Positions 25,412 through 33,844 of a stretch of 64,000 nt of DNA are shown here, piece after piece (the first letter of the stretch is position 1; each line of letters opens with the position of its first letter). Below the pieces are notes generated by a model that worked only from the letters and a program-made list of their open reading frames with translations, did no database searches and was not told where the DNA came from. The DNA is from Streptomyces antibioticus (GTDB lineage Bacteria; Actinomycetota; Actinomycetes; Streptomycetales; Streptomycetaceae): assembly GCF_001514065.1 (NCBI RefSeq), contig NZ_KQ948427.1, positions 174,474-238,473 on the forward strand. Reading direction: 5' to 3'. A program made the translations under genes and the position numbers.

Positions 25412-26896
25412 ATGCCGATGGTCATCGGCGTCGTTGCGGGGCTCGCGGTAGGTGCGGTCCTCGTTCTGATCGGTGTGTTCAAGATGATGTGGCGGGTGGC
25501 CGAGCCCAATGAGGCGCTCATCATCTCGGGTTCCAAGCACAAGACCGAAGGCCTCGAAGAGGGCATGGGATTCCGTATCGTCACGGGGCGCGGCACGCTG
25601 GTGCTGCCCGGCGTGCAGGCGGTGCGCAAGCTGTCCCTCGACCTCAACGAGACCGAGCTGCACGTGGACTGCGTGACCCACCAGGGCATTCCGCTCAAGG
25701 TGCGGGGGGTCGTCATCTTCAAGGTGGGCGACGACTTCGTGTCGATCGCCAACGCGGGGCGCCGCTTCCTCGACCAGCAGAAGCTGATGTCGGAGCGGGT
25801 GCACAACGTCTTCGCCGGTCATCTGCGGTCCATCGTCGGCGGGTTGACGGTCGAGGACATGATCCGCGACCGGGAGAAGCTGACCGGGCAGACCCGGGCC
25901 GCGTGCGGCACGGAGATGGAGAAGCTGGGTCTGATCGTGGACTCGCTGCAGATCCATGAGATCGAGGACCCGACCGGGTACATCCAGAACCTCGCGATGC
26001 CGCACGCCGCGGCCGTGCAGCGGGACGCGCGCATCGCGCAGGCCGAGGCGAACCGGCTGGCCACGGAGGCCGAGCAGCAGTCGTTCGCGCGGATGGCGGA
26101 GGCCACCCGGGACAGCGAGATCCTCCAGGCCGGCTACCAGGCCGAGCGCGACAAGGCCGCCGCCAAGGCCCAGCAGGCCGGACCGCTCGCGGACGCCGCG
26201 GCCCGGCAGGAGGTCGTCGTGCAGATGACCCGGGTCGCCGAACTGGAGGCGCAGCGCACCGAGCAGCAGCTCCAGGCGGACGTGCGCAAACCCGCGGACG
26301 CGAGGGCGTACGAGAAGCGCACGCTGGCCGAGGCCGAGCGCGACGCGCGTATCTCGGCGGCTCAGGCCAAGGCCAAGGAGACCGAGTTGGCCGCCGCGGC
26401 CGAGGCGACGCGGGTCAAGACGGCCGCGGCCGCCGAAGCGGAGGCGACCAAGGCGCGCGGTACGGCGACGGCTGCCTCCACCCGCGCCACCGGTGAGGCC
26501 GAGGCCGCCGCGGCCCAGGCCAAGGGCCTCGCGCAGGCCGAGGCGACGAAGGCCAAGGGGCTCGCCGAGGCGGAGGCCATCAAGGCGCGGGCCGCCGCCC
26601 TCGCCGAGAACCAGGAGGCCGTGGTCGCCCAGCAACTCGCCGAGAACTGGCCGGAGATCGTGAAGGCCGGGGCGTCCGCGTTCGGGAACGTCGACAACAT
26701 GGTGGTGCTCAATGGCGCCGACGGCATGGCGGACATGTTCGCCAAGGCGCTCACCATGGGCGGCACGGGCCTCGGCCTGGCCCGCCAGCTGCTCGCGTCC
26801 ATGAACCAGAACGGTCAGGCACCGGCGGGGACTTCGTCCCTCAACGGGCTCGCGCCGCAGCCGCCGGCGCAGAAGGTGCCCGTGGCGGAGAGCTAG
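25412..26896 (+). CDS. Flotillin family (SPFH) membrane protein
   Basis: Starting at ATG 25412 (MPMVIGVVAGLAVGAVLVLIG), the protein has 494 residues: one N-terminal membrane helix, an SPFH/PHB domain (ALIISGSKHKTEGLEEGMGF ... RFLDQQKLMSE), and a long Ala/Glu/Lys-rich coiled coil (residues about 190-410) with repeats such as AKGLAQAEAT and KAKGLAEAEAI. Flotillins organise membrane microdomains and signalling complexes. ATG at 25397 is an alternative start. The C-terminal PPAQKVPVAES tail is short and disordered. Confidence 0.92.
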   Translation: MPMVIGVVAGLAVGAVLVLIGVFKMMWRVAEPNEALIISGSKHKTEGLEEGMGFRIVTGRGTLVLPGVQAVRKLSLDLNETELHVDCVTHQGIPLKVRGVVIFKVGDDFVSIANAGRRFLDQQKLMSERVHNVFAGHLRSIVGGLTVEDMIRDREKLTGQTRAACGTEMEKLGLIVDSLQIHEIEDPTGYIQNLAMPHAAAVQRDARIAQAEANRLATEAEQQSFARMAEATRDSEILQAGYQAERDKAAAKAQQAGPLADAAARQEVVVQMTRVAELEAQRTEQQLQADVRKPADARAYEKRTLAEAERDARISAAQAKAKETELAAAAEATRVKTAAAAEAEATKARGTATAASTRATGEAEAAAAQAKGLAQAEATKAKGLAEAEAIKARAAALAENQEAVVAQQLAENWPEIVKAGASAFGNVDNMVVLNGADGMADMFAKALTMGGTGLGLARQLLASMNQNGQAPAGTSSLNGLAPQPPAQKVPVAES

Positions 26897-26907
26897 CCGA
26901 CAGCGCA

Positions 26908-26937
26908 CACGGGGGTACCCCTTAGGGTGCCCCCGTG
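26908..26937. promoter_or_regulatory. Dyad covering -10 and start codon of the MazF-like gene
   Basis: CACGGGGGTACCC (26908-26920) and GGGTGCCCCCGTG (26925-26937) pair over 13 bp with one G-T mismatch and a 4-base loop. TAGGGT at 26923-26928 fits a -10 with six bases to the GTG start (26935), which lies inside the right arm. It may serve as a terminator for flotillin, an operator, or both. Confidence 0.6.
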
Positions 26938-27390
26938 ACTGCGTTTACCCATGAGACCGATGAGAACGTCCCAGGCCGCTTCGGCGCCACCGCCACCACC
27001 GAGGCCGACCCCCGCGAGGTGGGCCGGGTGCGCACCGAGTACTCGCCCGCGCACGACGGCGACCCGGACCCCGGGGAGATCGTGTGGACCTGGGTGCCCT
27101 TCGAGGAGAACGACGGGCGCGGCAAGGACCGGCCCGTGCTGGTGGTGGCCAGGGAGACGGCCGGGACCTTCCTCGCCGTGCAGCTGTCGAGCAAGCGGCA
27201 CGACGGCGACCGTGAGTGGGTGGCGATCGGCAGCGGCCCCTGGGACCGGTCGGGCCGCGACTCCTGGGTGGACGTCGACCGCGTGCTGCGGCTGCACGAG
27301 GACGGCATGCGCCGGGAGGCGTGCGCGCTGGACCGCGGCCGGTTCGACCTGGTCAGGAGGCGGCTGCACGAGCGCTACGGCTGGACCTGA
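26935..27390 (+). CDS. MazF/PemK-like protein
   Basis: The 151-residue protein starts at GTG 26935 and has the PemK/MazF fold core GEIVWTWVPFEENDGRGK followed by DRPVLVVARE, then LSSKRHDGDREWVAIGSG. MazF-type proteins are sequence-specific endoribonucleases or inert relatives. No antitoxin gene is adjacent, so it is an orphan. The N-terminal extension of about 40 residues is polar. Its C-terminus (YGWT) falls in the first unit of the 22-bp tandem repeat, and its mRNA is probably leaderless. Confidence 0.8.
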   Translation: MTAFTHETDENVPGRFGATATTEADPREVGRVRTEYSPAHDGDPDPGEIVWTWVPFEENDGRGKDRPVLVVARETAGTFLAVQLSSKRHDGDREWVAIGSGPWDRSGRDSWVDVDRVLRLHEDGMRREACALDRGRFDLVRRRLHERYGWT

Positions 27391-27485
27391 GGCGCTTTAC
27401 GGCCGGGCCTGAAGTGCCTTACGGCTGGACCTGAAACCCCTTACGGCTGGGCCTCAAGCGCCTTACGGCTGAGCCTGGAACACCT
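27376..27485. repeat. Five 22-bp tandem repeats between convergent genes
   Basis: Units begin at 27376, 27398, 27420, 27442 and 27464 and follow the pattern TACGGCTGGACCTGAA plus 6 variable bases ending CCT/CTT. Unit 1 contains the C-terminal YGWT codons and stop of the MazF-like gene; unit 5 encodes the FQAQP end of the convergent macrodomain gene, whose stop codon straddles units 4 and 5. The unit carries stop codons on both strands. Confidence 0.92.
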
Positions 27486-28278
27486 TCTCGAAGGCGCCGC
27501 GCACCACACTCCCGGACGTGCGGTCCAGGACCCCGAAGACGACGTGCTCGAACGCCGTGCCGAACCGTCCTCCGGGCGCCAGCAGCGCCTGGAAGGCACC
27601 GGCCACCTGGACCGGGTCGTTCTGGAACACCCCGCACCCCCACGCCCCGAGCACCAGCCGCCGGTACCCCTCGGCCGCCGCCACCTCCAGCACCCGCTCG
27701 GCGCGGACGGCGAGGGCCCCCGGCAGCTCGCCGGCCCGCTCCGGCGCCGTACGGCGGACGACACCGGCGTTGGGCGCGGCGGCCGTGAGGAAGCCGCAGC
27801 GGTACGGCTCGTCCAGGAGCCGGCCGCGGTCGTCACGAAAGACGGGGACGGCCGGTGAGTGGATGACACGGTCCGTGTAGAACGGGTCGCGGTGGGCGCG
27901 GTGGTGGTCGTAGAAGTCCCGGGTCTCGCGCACGCACGCGTACAGCGCGGAGGCCCGGCACAGGGCCTCCTCCTGGGCCTGGGCGCCGTTGAGATAGCCG
28001 CCGCCCGGGTTGCGGGCCGAGGCGAAGTTCAGGACGGCCGGGTCGCCGCCGAGCCGGCGGGCGGCCTCCAGGCTGCTCTCGCCGGTGACCTCGACGAACA
28101 GCTCCGCCGGCGCCCAGGACGGCACGGCCACGGGCTCCGGCCCGTACAGCCGCGTACCGGCTCGGGCGGCCTCGACCTCGGCCGCGACGGACACCTGGCG
28201 CCCGTCGGAGGTGCGATAGAAGCCCGCCTCGACGATCTGTTCCGTCTCCTGTGCGATGCCCCGCAGGCGCGCGCTCAT
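27463..28278 (-). CDS. Macrodomain protein of bacterial PARG type (TIGR02452 family)
   Basis: The ATG at 28278 (MSARLRGIAQ) gives 271 residues. The sequence VLNFASARNPGGGYLNGAQA followed by QEEALCRAS contains the catalytic GGG (92-94) and QEE (102-104) of bacterial-type poly(ADP-ribose) glycohydrolases, and VFQNDPVQVAGAF is the second loop. Such enzymes remove ADP-ribose from proteins or nucleic acids. No ADP-ribosyltransferase gene is in the window. Its last codons lie in the tandem repeat. Confidence 0.88.
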   Translation of the reverse strand: MSARLRGIAQETEQIVEAGFYRTSDGRQVSVAAEVEAARAGTRLYGPEPVAVPSWAPAELFVEVTGESSLEAARRLGGDPAVLNFASARNPGGGYLNGAQAQEEALCRASALYACVRETRDFYDHHRAHRDPFYTDRVIHSPAVPVFRDDRGRLLDEPYRCGFLTAAAPNAGVVRRTAPERAGELPGALAVRAERVLEVAAAEGYRRLVLGAWGCGVFQNDPVQVAGAFQALLAPGGRFGTAFEHVVFGVLDRTSGSVVRGAFEKVFQAQP

Positions 28279-28555
28279 GGCGCCACCCCCGTGGGCGCCT
28301 CGATCGCGCGCCGTGCGCGCTCCCCCGTCGTGCTCATGCACGCATCGTGGGCGATGCTGGTCCTACGGTGCAACGGAGTTTCCCGGCTTCGAGAACACCC
28401 AGGAAACACGCAGGAAACGGAGATCCTCGGCCCCGATTGCGGGAAAGTGCACCCTTGTGCGATTCGCTTCGAGGGTTTTGGGTGGGACGAGCACTGCCGG
28501 TCCGGCCAACATCATCCGGGCCGGTGGCATGGTGGAATCTCAGGAGGATCCCGAC

Positions 28556-29992
28556 ATGTCCGATTCGGTTACCGACTGTAGCGACTGTACGGAGCCCCGC
28601 ACCGCTCTGTCCGCCGCCGAGGTGGAGGCGCTGGTCAGGGGCATCTGCTTCAAGACCGGCCCGCCCCGCACCGTCGGCGTCGAGGTGGAATGGCTCGTCC
28701 ACGAGCTGCGCACACCGCAGCTCCCCGTCACACCCGAACGACTCCGAGCGGCCTACGCCGCACTGGAGACCGTGTCCCTGAGCTCGGCGCTCACCGTCGA
28801 GCCCGGCGGCCAGCTGGAGCTCAGCTCGCCGCCCGCCGCCTCCCTCATGGAGTGCATCGGCACCGTCTCCGCCGACCTCGACGCCGTCCGCACGGCGCTC
28901 GCCGGGCATGATCTCGGCCTCGTCGGCCTCGGCCACGATCCCTGGCACCCGCCCCGCCGGTATCTCCACGAACCCCGCTACGACGCCATGGAGGCGTGCC
29001 TCGACCGCACCGGCCCGGCCGGCCGCGCCATGATGTGCACCTCCGCGTCCGTGCAGGTCTCGCTGGACGCCGGCTACGAGGAGCCGGGCCCGCTGGGACA
29101 CGGGCGGCGCTGGTGGCTGTCGCACCAGCTGGGCGCGGTCCTGGTCGCCGCGTTCGCCAACTCACCACTGGTCGGCCGCGAGCCCACCGGCTGGCTCTCC
29201 ACCCGGCAGCTGCTGTGGATGGAGATCGGCGCGGGCCGCGCGGGCGCGCCCCCGCTGGAGGGGGACCCCCGTGCGACCTGGGCGCGGCATGTGCTCGACG
29301 CCCCGGTGATGTGTATACGGCAGGACGAGGGGGCGTGGGACGTCCCGGACGGCATGACCTTCCGGGAGTGGACCCGCTCCGGGGTGCCGAGGCCCCCGAC
29401 CCGCGAGGATCTCGACTACCACATCACCACCCTGTTCCCGCCGGTCAGGCCGCGGGGCCACATCGAGCTGCGCATGATGGACGCCCAGCCCGGCGAGGAC
29501 GGCTGGATCGTCCCGCTGGCGGTGACGACGGCGCTGTTCGACGACCCCGAGGCCGCCGAGACCGCCTACCGCGCGGTGAAGCCGCTGGCGGAGCGGGCGC
29601 AGGGGCTGCCCGCCCCGCACAACCCGCTGTGGCTGGACGCGGCACGCACCGGCCTCGCCGACCCGGAGCTGCACGAGGTGGCGGTGGAGTGCTTCACGGC
29701 CGCCCTCGACGCCCTGCCGAGGCTCGGCGCGACGGACGAGGTCCGGGGCGTCGTCGCCACGTATCTGGAGCGCTACGTCCGCCGGGGCCGCTGCCCTGCC
29801 GACGACCTGCTGGACGGGCTGCACGGCACGGACCGCGCCGACGACCTGCTCCTCGGCGCCCTCGAGAGCCGCGTCGGTCCGGGCCGGCCGCACGGCACGG
29901 ACCTCGCCGACGAACCACTGGGCCGGCAGCGGGGCACGAACCCCGCCGGCGATCTACTGGACCGCCCGCACGGGAAGGACCTCCGCACATGA
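28556..29992 (+). CDS. egtA: Glutamate-cysteine ligase EgtA (ergothioneine biosynthesis)
   Basis: The 478-residue protein catalyses ATP-dependent formation of gamma-glutamylcysteine, the sulfur donor for EgtB. The GCS2-type core is visible: VGVEVEWLVHELRTPQLPV, LTVEPGGQLELSSPPA, and the active-site MMCTSASVQVSLDAG. The ATG at 28556 has AGGAGG. After residue about 415 there is an unusual low-complexity tail with degenerate repeats (HGTDRADDLL, HGTDLADEPLG, RGTNPAGDLL). It overlaps egtB by ATGA, so the cluster is translationally coupled. Confidence 0.95.
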   Translation: MSDSVTDCSDCTEPRTALSAAEVEALVRGICFKTGPPRTVGVEVEWLVHELRTPQLPVTPERLRAAYAALETVSLSSALTVEPGGQLELSSPPAASLMECIGTVSADLDAVRTALAGHDLGLVGLGHDPWHPPRRYLHEPRYDAMEACLDRTGPAGRAMMCTSASVQVSLDAGYEEPGPLGHGRRWWLSHQLGAVLVAAFANSPLVGREPTGWLSTRQLLWMEIGAGRAGAPPLEGDPRATWARHVLDAPVMCIRQDEGAWDVPDGMTFREWTRSGVPRPPTREDLDYHITTLFPPVRPRGHIELRMMDAQPGEDGWIVPLAVTTALFDDPEAAETAYRAVKPLAERAQGLPAPHNPLWLDAARTGLADPELHEVAVECFTAALDALPRLGATDEVRGVVATYLERYVRRGRCPADDLLDGLHGTDRADDLLLGALESRVGPGRPHGTDLADEPLGRQRGTNPAGDLLDRPHGKDLRT

Positions 29993-31299
29993 CCGACGAC
30001 GCCGAGACGCTCCGCGTACGGGCGCTGACCACTCTCACCACGGCCCGCGACCGCACGACGCTGCTGACCAGCTGCGTCGACGACCCCGACCTCACCGCCC
30101 AGCACTCGCCGCTGATGTCCCCGCTGGTGTGGGACCTCGCCCACATCGGCAACCAGGAGGAGCTGTGGCTGCTGCGGGGGGTCGCGGGCCGGGAGGCGAT
30201 GCGGCCGGAGATCGACGGCCTGTACGACGCCTTCGAGCATCCGCGCGCCGAACGGCCCAAGCTGCCGCTGCTGCCGCCCGTCGAGGCCCGGCAGTACGCG
30301 GCGGAGGTGCGCGGCAGGGTCCTCGACCTGCTGGAGTCGACCGCCTTCCACGGCACCCGGCTCACCGAGGCCGGTTTCGCCTTCGGGATGATCGCCCAGC
30401 ACGAACAGCAGCATGACGAGACGATGCTGATCACCCATCAGCTCCGCAAGGGCCCCCAGGCCCTGACCGCGCCCGACCCGGACCCGGCCCCGCTGTACAC
30501 CGGCCCGGCCGAAGTCCTCGTCCCCGGCGGCCCGTTCACGATGGGCACCTCCGACGAGGCCTGGGCGCTGGACAACGAACGCCCCGCGCACCGGCGTGAG
30601 GTGGCGCCGTACTGGATCGACACCGCGCCGGTCGCCAACGGGGCGTACCAGGAGTTCATCGAGGACGGCGGCTACCGAACCGAGCGCTGGTGGCCACCGG
30701 CGGGCTGGGCGCACATCCGGGAGCACTCGATCGACGCGCCGCTGTTCTGGCGCCGGGACGGCGACCAGTGGCTGCGGCGGCGCTTCGGCGTCACCGAGGT
30801 GGTACCGCCCGACGAGCCGGTGGTGCACGTGAGTTGGTACGAGGCCGACGCGTACGCCCGCTGGGCGGGACGGCGGCTGCCGACGGAGGCCGAGTGGGAG
30901 AAGGCCGCCCGGCACGACCCGACCACGGGCCGCTCGATGCGCTACCCGTGGGGCGACGCCGACCCGGCGCCCGAGCACGCCAACCTCGGTCAGCGGCATC
31001 TGCGCCCGGCCCCGGCGGGCAGCTACCCGGAGGGCGAGTCGCCGCTGGGCGTACGCCAGTTGATCGGTGACGTGTGGGAGTGGACGGCGAGCGACTTCCT
31101 GCCGTACCCCGGGTTCCAGGCGTTCCCGTACAAGGAGTACTCGGAGGTGTTCTTCGGCCCCGAGTACAAGGTGCTGCGCGGCGGCTCGTTCGCCGTGGAC
31201 CCGGTGGCCTGCCGGGGCACGTTCCGCAACTGGGACTACCCGATCCGGCGGCAGATCTTCTCCGGCTTCCGCACCGCCCGGTCCGCGGAGGGCGTCTGA
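29989..31299 (+). CDS. egtB: Hercynylcysteine sulfoxide synthase EgtB
   Basis: The 436-residue non-haem iron enzyme joins gamma-glutamylcysteine to hercynine with O2. The N-terminal DinB-like bundle supplies the three-His iron site: His52 (WDLAHIGNQEE), His138 and His142 (IAQHEQQHDETM). The C-terminal half is the FGE-sulfatase fold (GGPFTMGTSDEAWALDNERP, ... VLRGGSFAVDP). ATGA overlap with egtA and TGATG-type overlap with egtC indicate tight coupling. Confidence 0.96.
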   Translation: MTDDAETLRVRALTTLTTARDRTTLLTSCVDDPDLTAQHSPLMSPLVWDLAHIGNQEELWLLRGVAGREAMRPEIDGLYDAFEHPRAERPKLPLLPPVEARQYAAEVRGRVLDLLESTAFHGTRLTEAGFAFGMIAQHEQQHDETMLITHQLRKGPQALTAPDPDPAPLYTGPAEVLVPGGPFTMGTSDEAWALDNERPAHRREVAPYWIDTAPVANGAYQEFIEDGGYRTERWWPPAGWAHIREHSIDAPLFWRRDGDQWLRRRFGVTEVVPPDEPVVHVSWYEADAYARWAGRRLPTEAEWEKAARHDPTTGRSMRYPWGDADPAPEHANLGQRHLRPAPAGSYPEGESPLGVRQLIGDVWEWTASDFLPYPGFQAFPYKEYSEVFFGPEYKVLRGGSFAVDPVACRGTFRNWDYPIRRQIFSGFRTARSAEGV

Positions 31300-32078
31300 T
31301 GTGCCGTCACCTGGCCTACCTGGGGCCCGAGGAGCCGCTCGGCACCCTCCTGGTGACGCCGCCGCACGGCCTGTACCGGCAGTCGTGGGCGCCGCGCCGC
31401 CAGCGGTACGGCACGGTCAACGCCGATGGTTTCGGGGTCGGTTGGTACGCGCCGGGCGACCCGGTGCCGGCCCGCTACCGCCGGGCGGGCCCGATCTGGG
31501 CGGACCTGTCCTTCGCCGACCTGGCGCGGGTGGTCCGCACCGGCGCCCTCCTCGCCGCCGTACGGGACGCGACGCTCTCGGGCGCGGACGCCGAGGCCGC
31601 CGCGGCCCCGTTCGCGAGCGGGCCGTGGCTGTTCAGCCACAACGGCGCCGTCAAGGGCTGGCCGGGCTCCCTGGCACCGTTGACGGAGACCGTGCCGGCA
31701 GCGGACCTGCTCTCGATGGAGGCCCGCAACGACTCGGCGTTCGTGTGGGCGCTGGTCCTCGCCCGGCTCCGGGCGGGCGACGAGGAGGGGCAGGCGCTGG
31801 CCGACACGGTCCTGGAGGTCGCCGAGGCGGCCCCCGGGTCCCGGCTGAACCTGCTGCTCACCAACGGCGAGTCCATCGCCGCGACCGCCTGGGGCGACAC
31901 GCTCTGGTATCTCGCGAGCCCCGGCCGCAGCACGGTCGTGGCCTCCGAGCCGTACGACGACGATCCGCACTGGCAGGAGGTCCCCGACCGCACCCTGCTC
32001 GCGGCCAGCGGCACGGACGTGCTGCTCACGCCGCTCAAGGAACCGTCCATGGAACCACCGAAGGAGCCCCGCACGTGA
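31299..32078 (+). CDS. egtC: Ergothioneine amidohydrolase EgtC
   Basis: The 259-residue protein is a class II glutamine amidotransferase-type enzyme that removes the glutamyl group from the gamma-Glu-hercynylcysteine sulfoxide. Cys2 (MCRHLAYLG), freed by Met removal, is the nucleophile. GTVNADGFGVGWYAPG and FSHNGAVKGW are further hallmarks. It starts in the stop codon of egtB (ATG at 31299) and its last four bases overlap the GTG of egtD. Confidence 0.95.
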   Translation: MCRHLAYLGPEEPLGTLLVTPPHGLYRQSWAPRRQRYGTVNADGFGVGWYAPGDPVPARYRRAGPIWADLSFADLARVVRTGALLAAVRDATLSGADAEAAAAPFASGPWLFSHNGAVKGWPGSLAPLTETVPAADLLSMEARNDSAFVWALVLARLRAGDEEGQALADTVLEVAEAAPGSRLNLLLTNGESIAATAWGDTLWYLASPGRSTVVASEPYDDDPHWQEVPDRTLLAASGTDVLLTPLKEPSMEPPKEPRT

Positions 32079-33037
32079 GTCCGTTCCTTCTCACCCGCAC
32101 CCTGCCCGAGGACGCCACCGAGGCCGCCCTGCGCGCCGACGTCCTGCACGGCCTGACCCACACCCCGAAGACGCTCCCGCCGAAGTGGTTCTACGACGCG
32201 CACGGCAGCGAACTCTTCGATCGGATCACCGAGTTGGAGGAGTACTACCCCACCCGCGCCGAGCGCGAGATCCTCGTCGCCCGCGCCGGTGAGATCGCCG
32301 CGGCGACCGGAGCCCGCACCCTGGTCGAACTGGGCTCCGGCTCCTCGGAGAAGACGCGGTACGTCATCGACGCGCTCACCGAACTGGCCACGTACGTGCC
32401 GGTCGACGTCAGCGAGAGCGCGCTCACCCAGGCCGGTCACGCGCTCATCGCCGAGCGGCCGGCGCTGAGCGTGCACGCGCTGATCGCCGACTTCACCGCC
32501 GAACTGGCGCTGCCCGAGACGCCGGGTCCCCGGCTGGTCGCGTTCCTCGGCGGCACCATCGGCAACCTGCTGCCGGCCGAGCGGGCGGTCTTCCTGGCCT
32601 CGGTCCGCGCCCTGCTCTCCCCCGGCGACGCCCTGCTGCTCGGCACGGACCTCGTGAAGGACGAGAAGGTGCTGGTCAGGGCGTACGACGACGCGGCGGG
32701 CGTGACGGCCGCGTTCAACAAGAACGTCCTGACCGTCGTCGACCGCGAGCTGGGCGCCGACTTCGACCCCGGCGCCTTCGACCATGTGGCGCTGTGGGAC
32801 GCGGAGAACGAGTGGATCGAGATGCGGCTGCGGTCCCGTACCGCCCAGACGGTGAAGATCCCGGCGCTGGACCTCGCCGTGGACTTCACGGCGGGCGAGG
32901 AGCTGCGCACCGAGATCTCGGCGAAGTTCCGGAAGGAGGGCGTGCGGGGCGAACTGGCCGCCGCGGGCCTTGAGTTGTCCCACTGGTGGACGGACCAGGA
33001 GGGCCGCTTCGCGCTGTCGCTGAGCCGGGTGCGGTGA
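32075..33037 (+). CDS. egtD: L-histidine N-alpha-methyltransferase EgtD
   Basis: The 320-residue SAM-dependent enzyme trimethylates histidine to hercynine, the first committed step of ergothioneine synthesis. Motif I is LVELGSGSSEKTRYVIDAL, and the His-binding region includes KNVLTVVDRELGADFDP and FLGGTIGNLLPAER. The GTG at 32075 overlaps the egtC stop. No egtE (C-S lyase) follows in this window, so the last step must be encoded elsewhere or be taken by another PLP enzyme. Confidence 0.95.
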   Translation: MSPFLLTRTLPEDATEAALRADVLHGLTHTPKTLPPKWFYDAHGSELFDRITELEEYYPTRAEREILVARAGEIAAATGARTLVELGSGSSEKTRYVIDALTELATYVPVDVSESALTQAGHALIAERPALSVHALIADFTAELALPETPGPRLVAFLGGTIGNLLPAERAVFLASVRALLSPGDALLLGTDLVKDEKVLVRAYDDAAGVTAAFNKNVLTVVDRELGADFDPGAFDHVALWDAENEWIEMRLRSRTAQTVKIPALDLAVDFTAGEELRTEISAKFRKEGVRGELAAAGLELSHWWTDQEGRFALSLSRVR

Positions 33038-33080
33038 CGGACGGCTCGCGCTCGGCCGTCGCCTGGGGCACGGTGGTTCC

Positions 33081-33296
33081 ATGACGAATCACACCTATCG
33101 GGTGACCGAGATCGTCGGCACCTCGCCCGACGGCGTCGACCAGGCGATCAGCAACGGGATCAGCCGCGCCTCCCAGACCCTCCGCAACCTCGACTGGTTC
33201 GAGGTGACGCAGGTGCGGGGCCAGATCGAGAACGGTCAGGTCGCGCACTGGCAGGTGGGGCTGAAGGTCGGCTTCCGCCTGGAGGAGTCGGACTGA
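33081..33296 (+). CDS. Dodecin (flavin-binding dodecamer subunit)
   Basis: The 71-residue protein begins MTNHTYRVTEIVGTSPDGVD and includes NLDWFEVTQVRGQI, the aromatic flavin-stacking Trp of dodecins, with a three-strand and one-helix pattern. Dodecins assemble into a hollow 12-mer that stores riboflavin or FMN. It follows egtD by 43 bp in the same direction; whether it is co-transcribed is not known. Confidence 0.92.
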   Translation: MTNHTYRVTEIVGTSPDGVDQAISNGISRASQTLRNLDWFEVTQVRGQIENGQVAHWQVGLKVGFRLEESD

Positions 33297-33320
33297 CCGT
33301 CCGGCTCGGGTCCGTCCTGC

Positions 33321-33812
33321 TCAGGTCCGCCCCTCCCGCTCCTGCGCGTTCTTCAGTGCGGCGGAAGGGGCGGTCCAGCGGGCCCTTACGACCGTGAATC
33401 CGGCCTGCTCGGCGTCCGCGCAGACCAGTTCGTCGTCGTCGACCAGCACCCGGACGTCCCGGGTGCGGTCGAGGCTGCGGAGGATCTCCAGCTTGGTGCG
33501 CCGGGCGGGCCTGCGGTCGTTGTCCCGCCGCATGTGGATGCGGCCCTCGGGCAGCCCCTGCGCGGCGAGCCAGTCCAGCGTGTCCTGCCGGCAGCGCTCG
33601 GGCCGGCCGGTGAGGTAGACGACCTCGCACTCCTCGGCGTGCTCCAGGACCAGGGCGATGCCCTCCGGGAGGGGCGGGTCGGCGGGCGCGGCGGCGAAGA
33701 ACCCGTCCCAGTCCCGCGGCTTCCGCTCCAGGAAGTGCTGCCGGTGGGCGGTGTCCGCGAGGGTGTTGTCGAGGTCGAACACGGCCAGGGGGCGCTTGGT
33801 GCTGTCGGTCAC
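33321..33812 (-). CDS. HAD-superfamily phosphatase, polynucleotide kinase 3'-phosphatase-like
   Basis: The start chosen is GTG 33812, giving 163 residues. HAD motif I is [14 protein letters not shown], motif [14 protein letters not shown], and the last motif [13 protein letters not shown]. The cap-less layout with [18 protein letters not shown] resembles the phosphatase half of T4 polynucleotide kinase-phosphatase. Upstream, a longer reading frame to 33863 (MKMDPINN) would run through the Zur box and is less likely. The substrate is unknown. Confidence 0.8.
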   Translation of the reverse strand: MTDSTKRPLAVFDLDNTLADTAHRQHFLERKPRDWDGFFAAAPADPPLPEGIALVLEHAEECEVVYLTGRPERCRQDTLDWLAAQGLPEGRIHMRRDNDRRPARRTKLEILRSLDRTRDVRVLVDDDELVCADAEQAGFTVVRARWTAPSAALKNAQEREGRT

Positions 33813-33844
33813 GGCACTCACCCTAGCCAAGAAGCGGCAATTGT

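Noticed and set aside
27376-27485. CRISPR array
   Set aside because: The repeats are directly adjacent with no spacers, and they encode gene ends.
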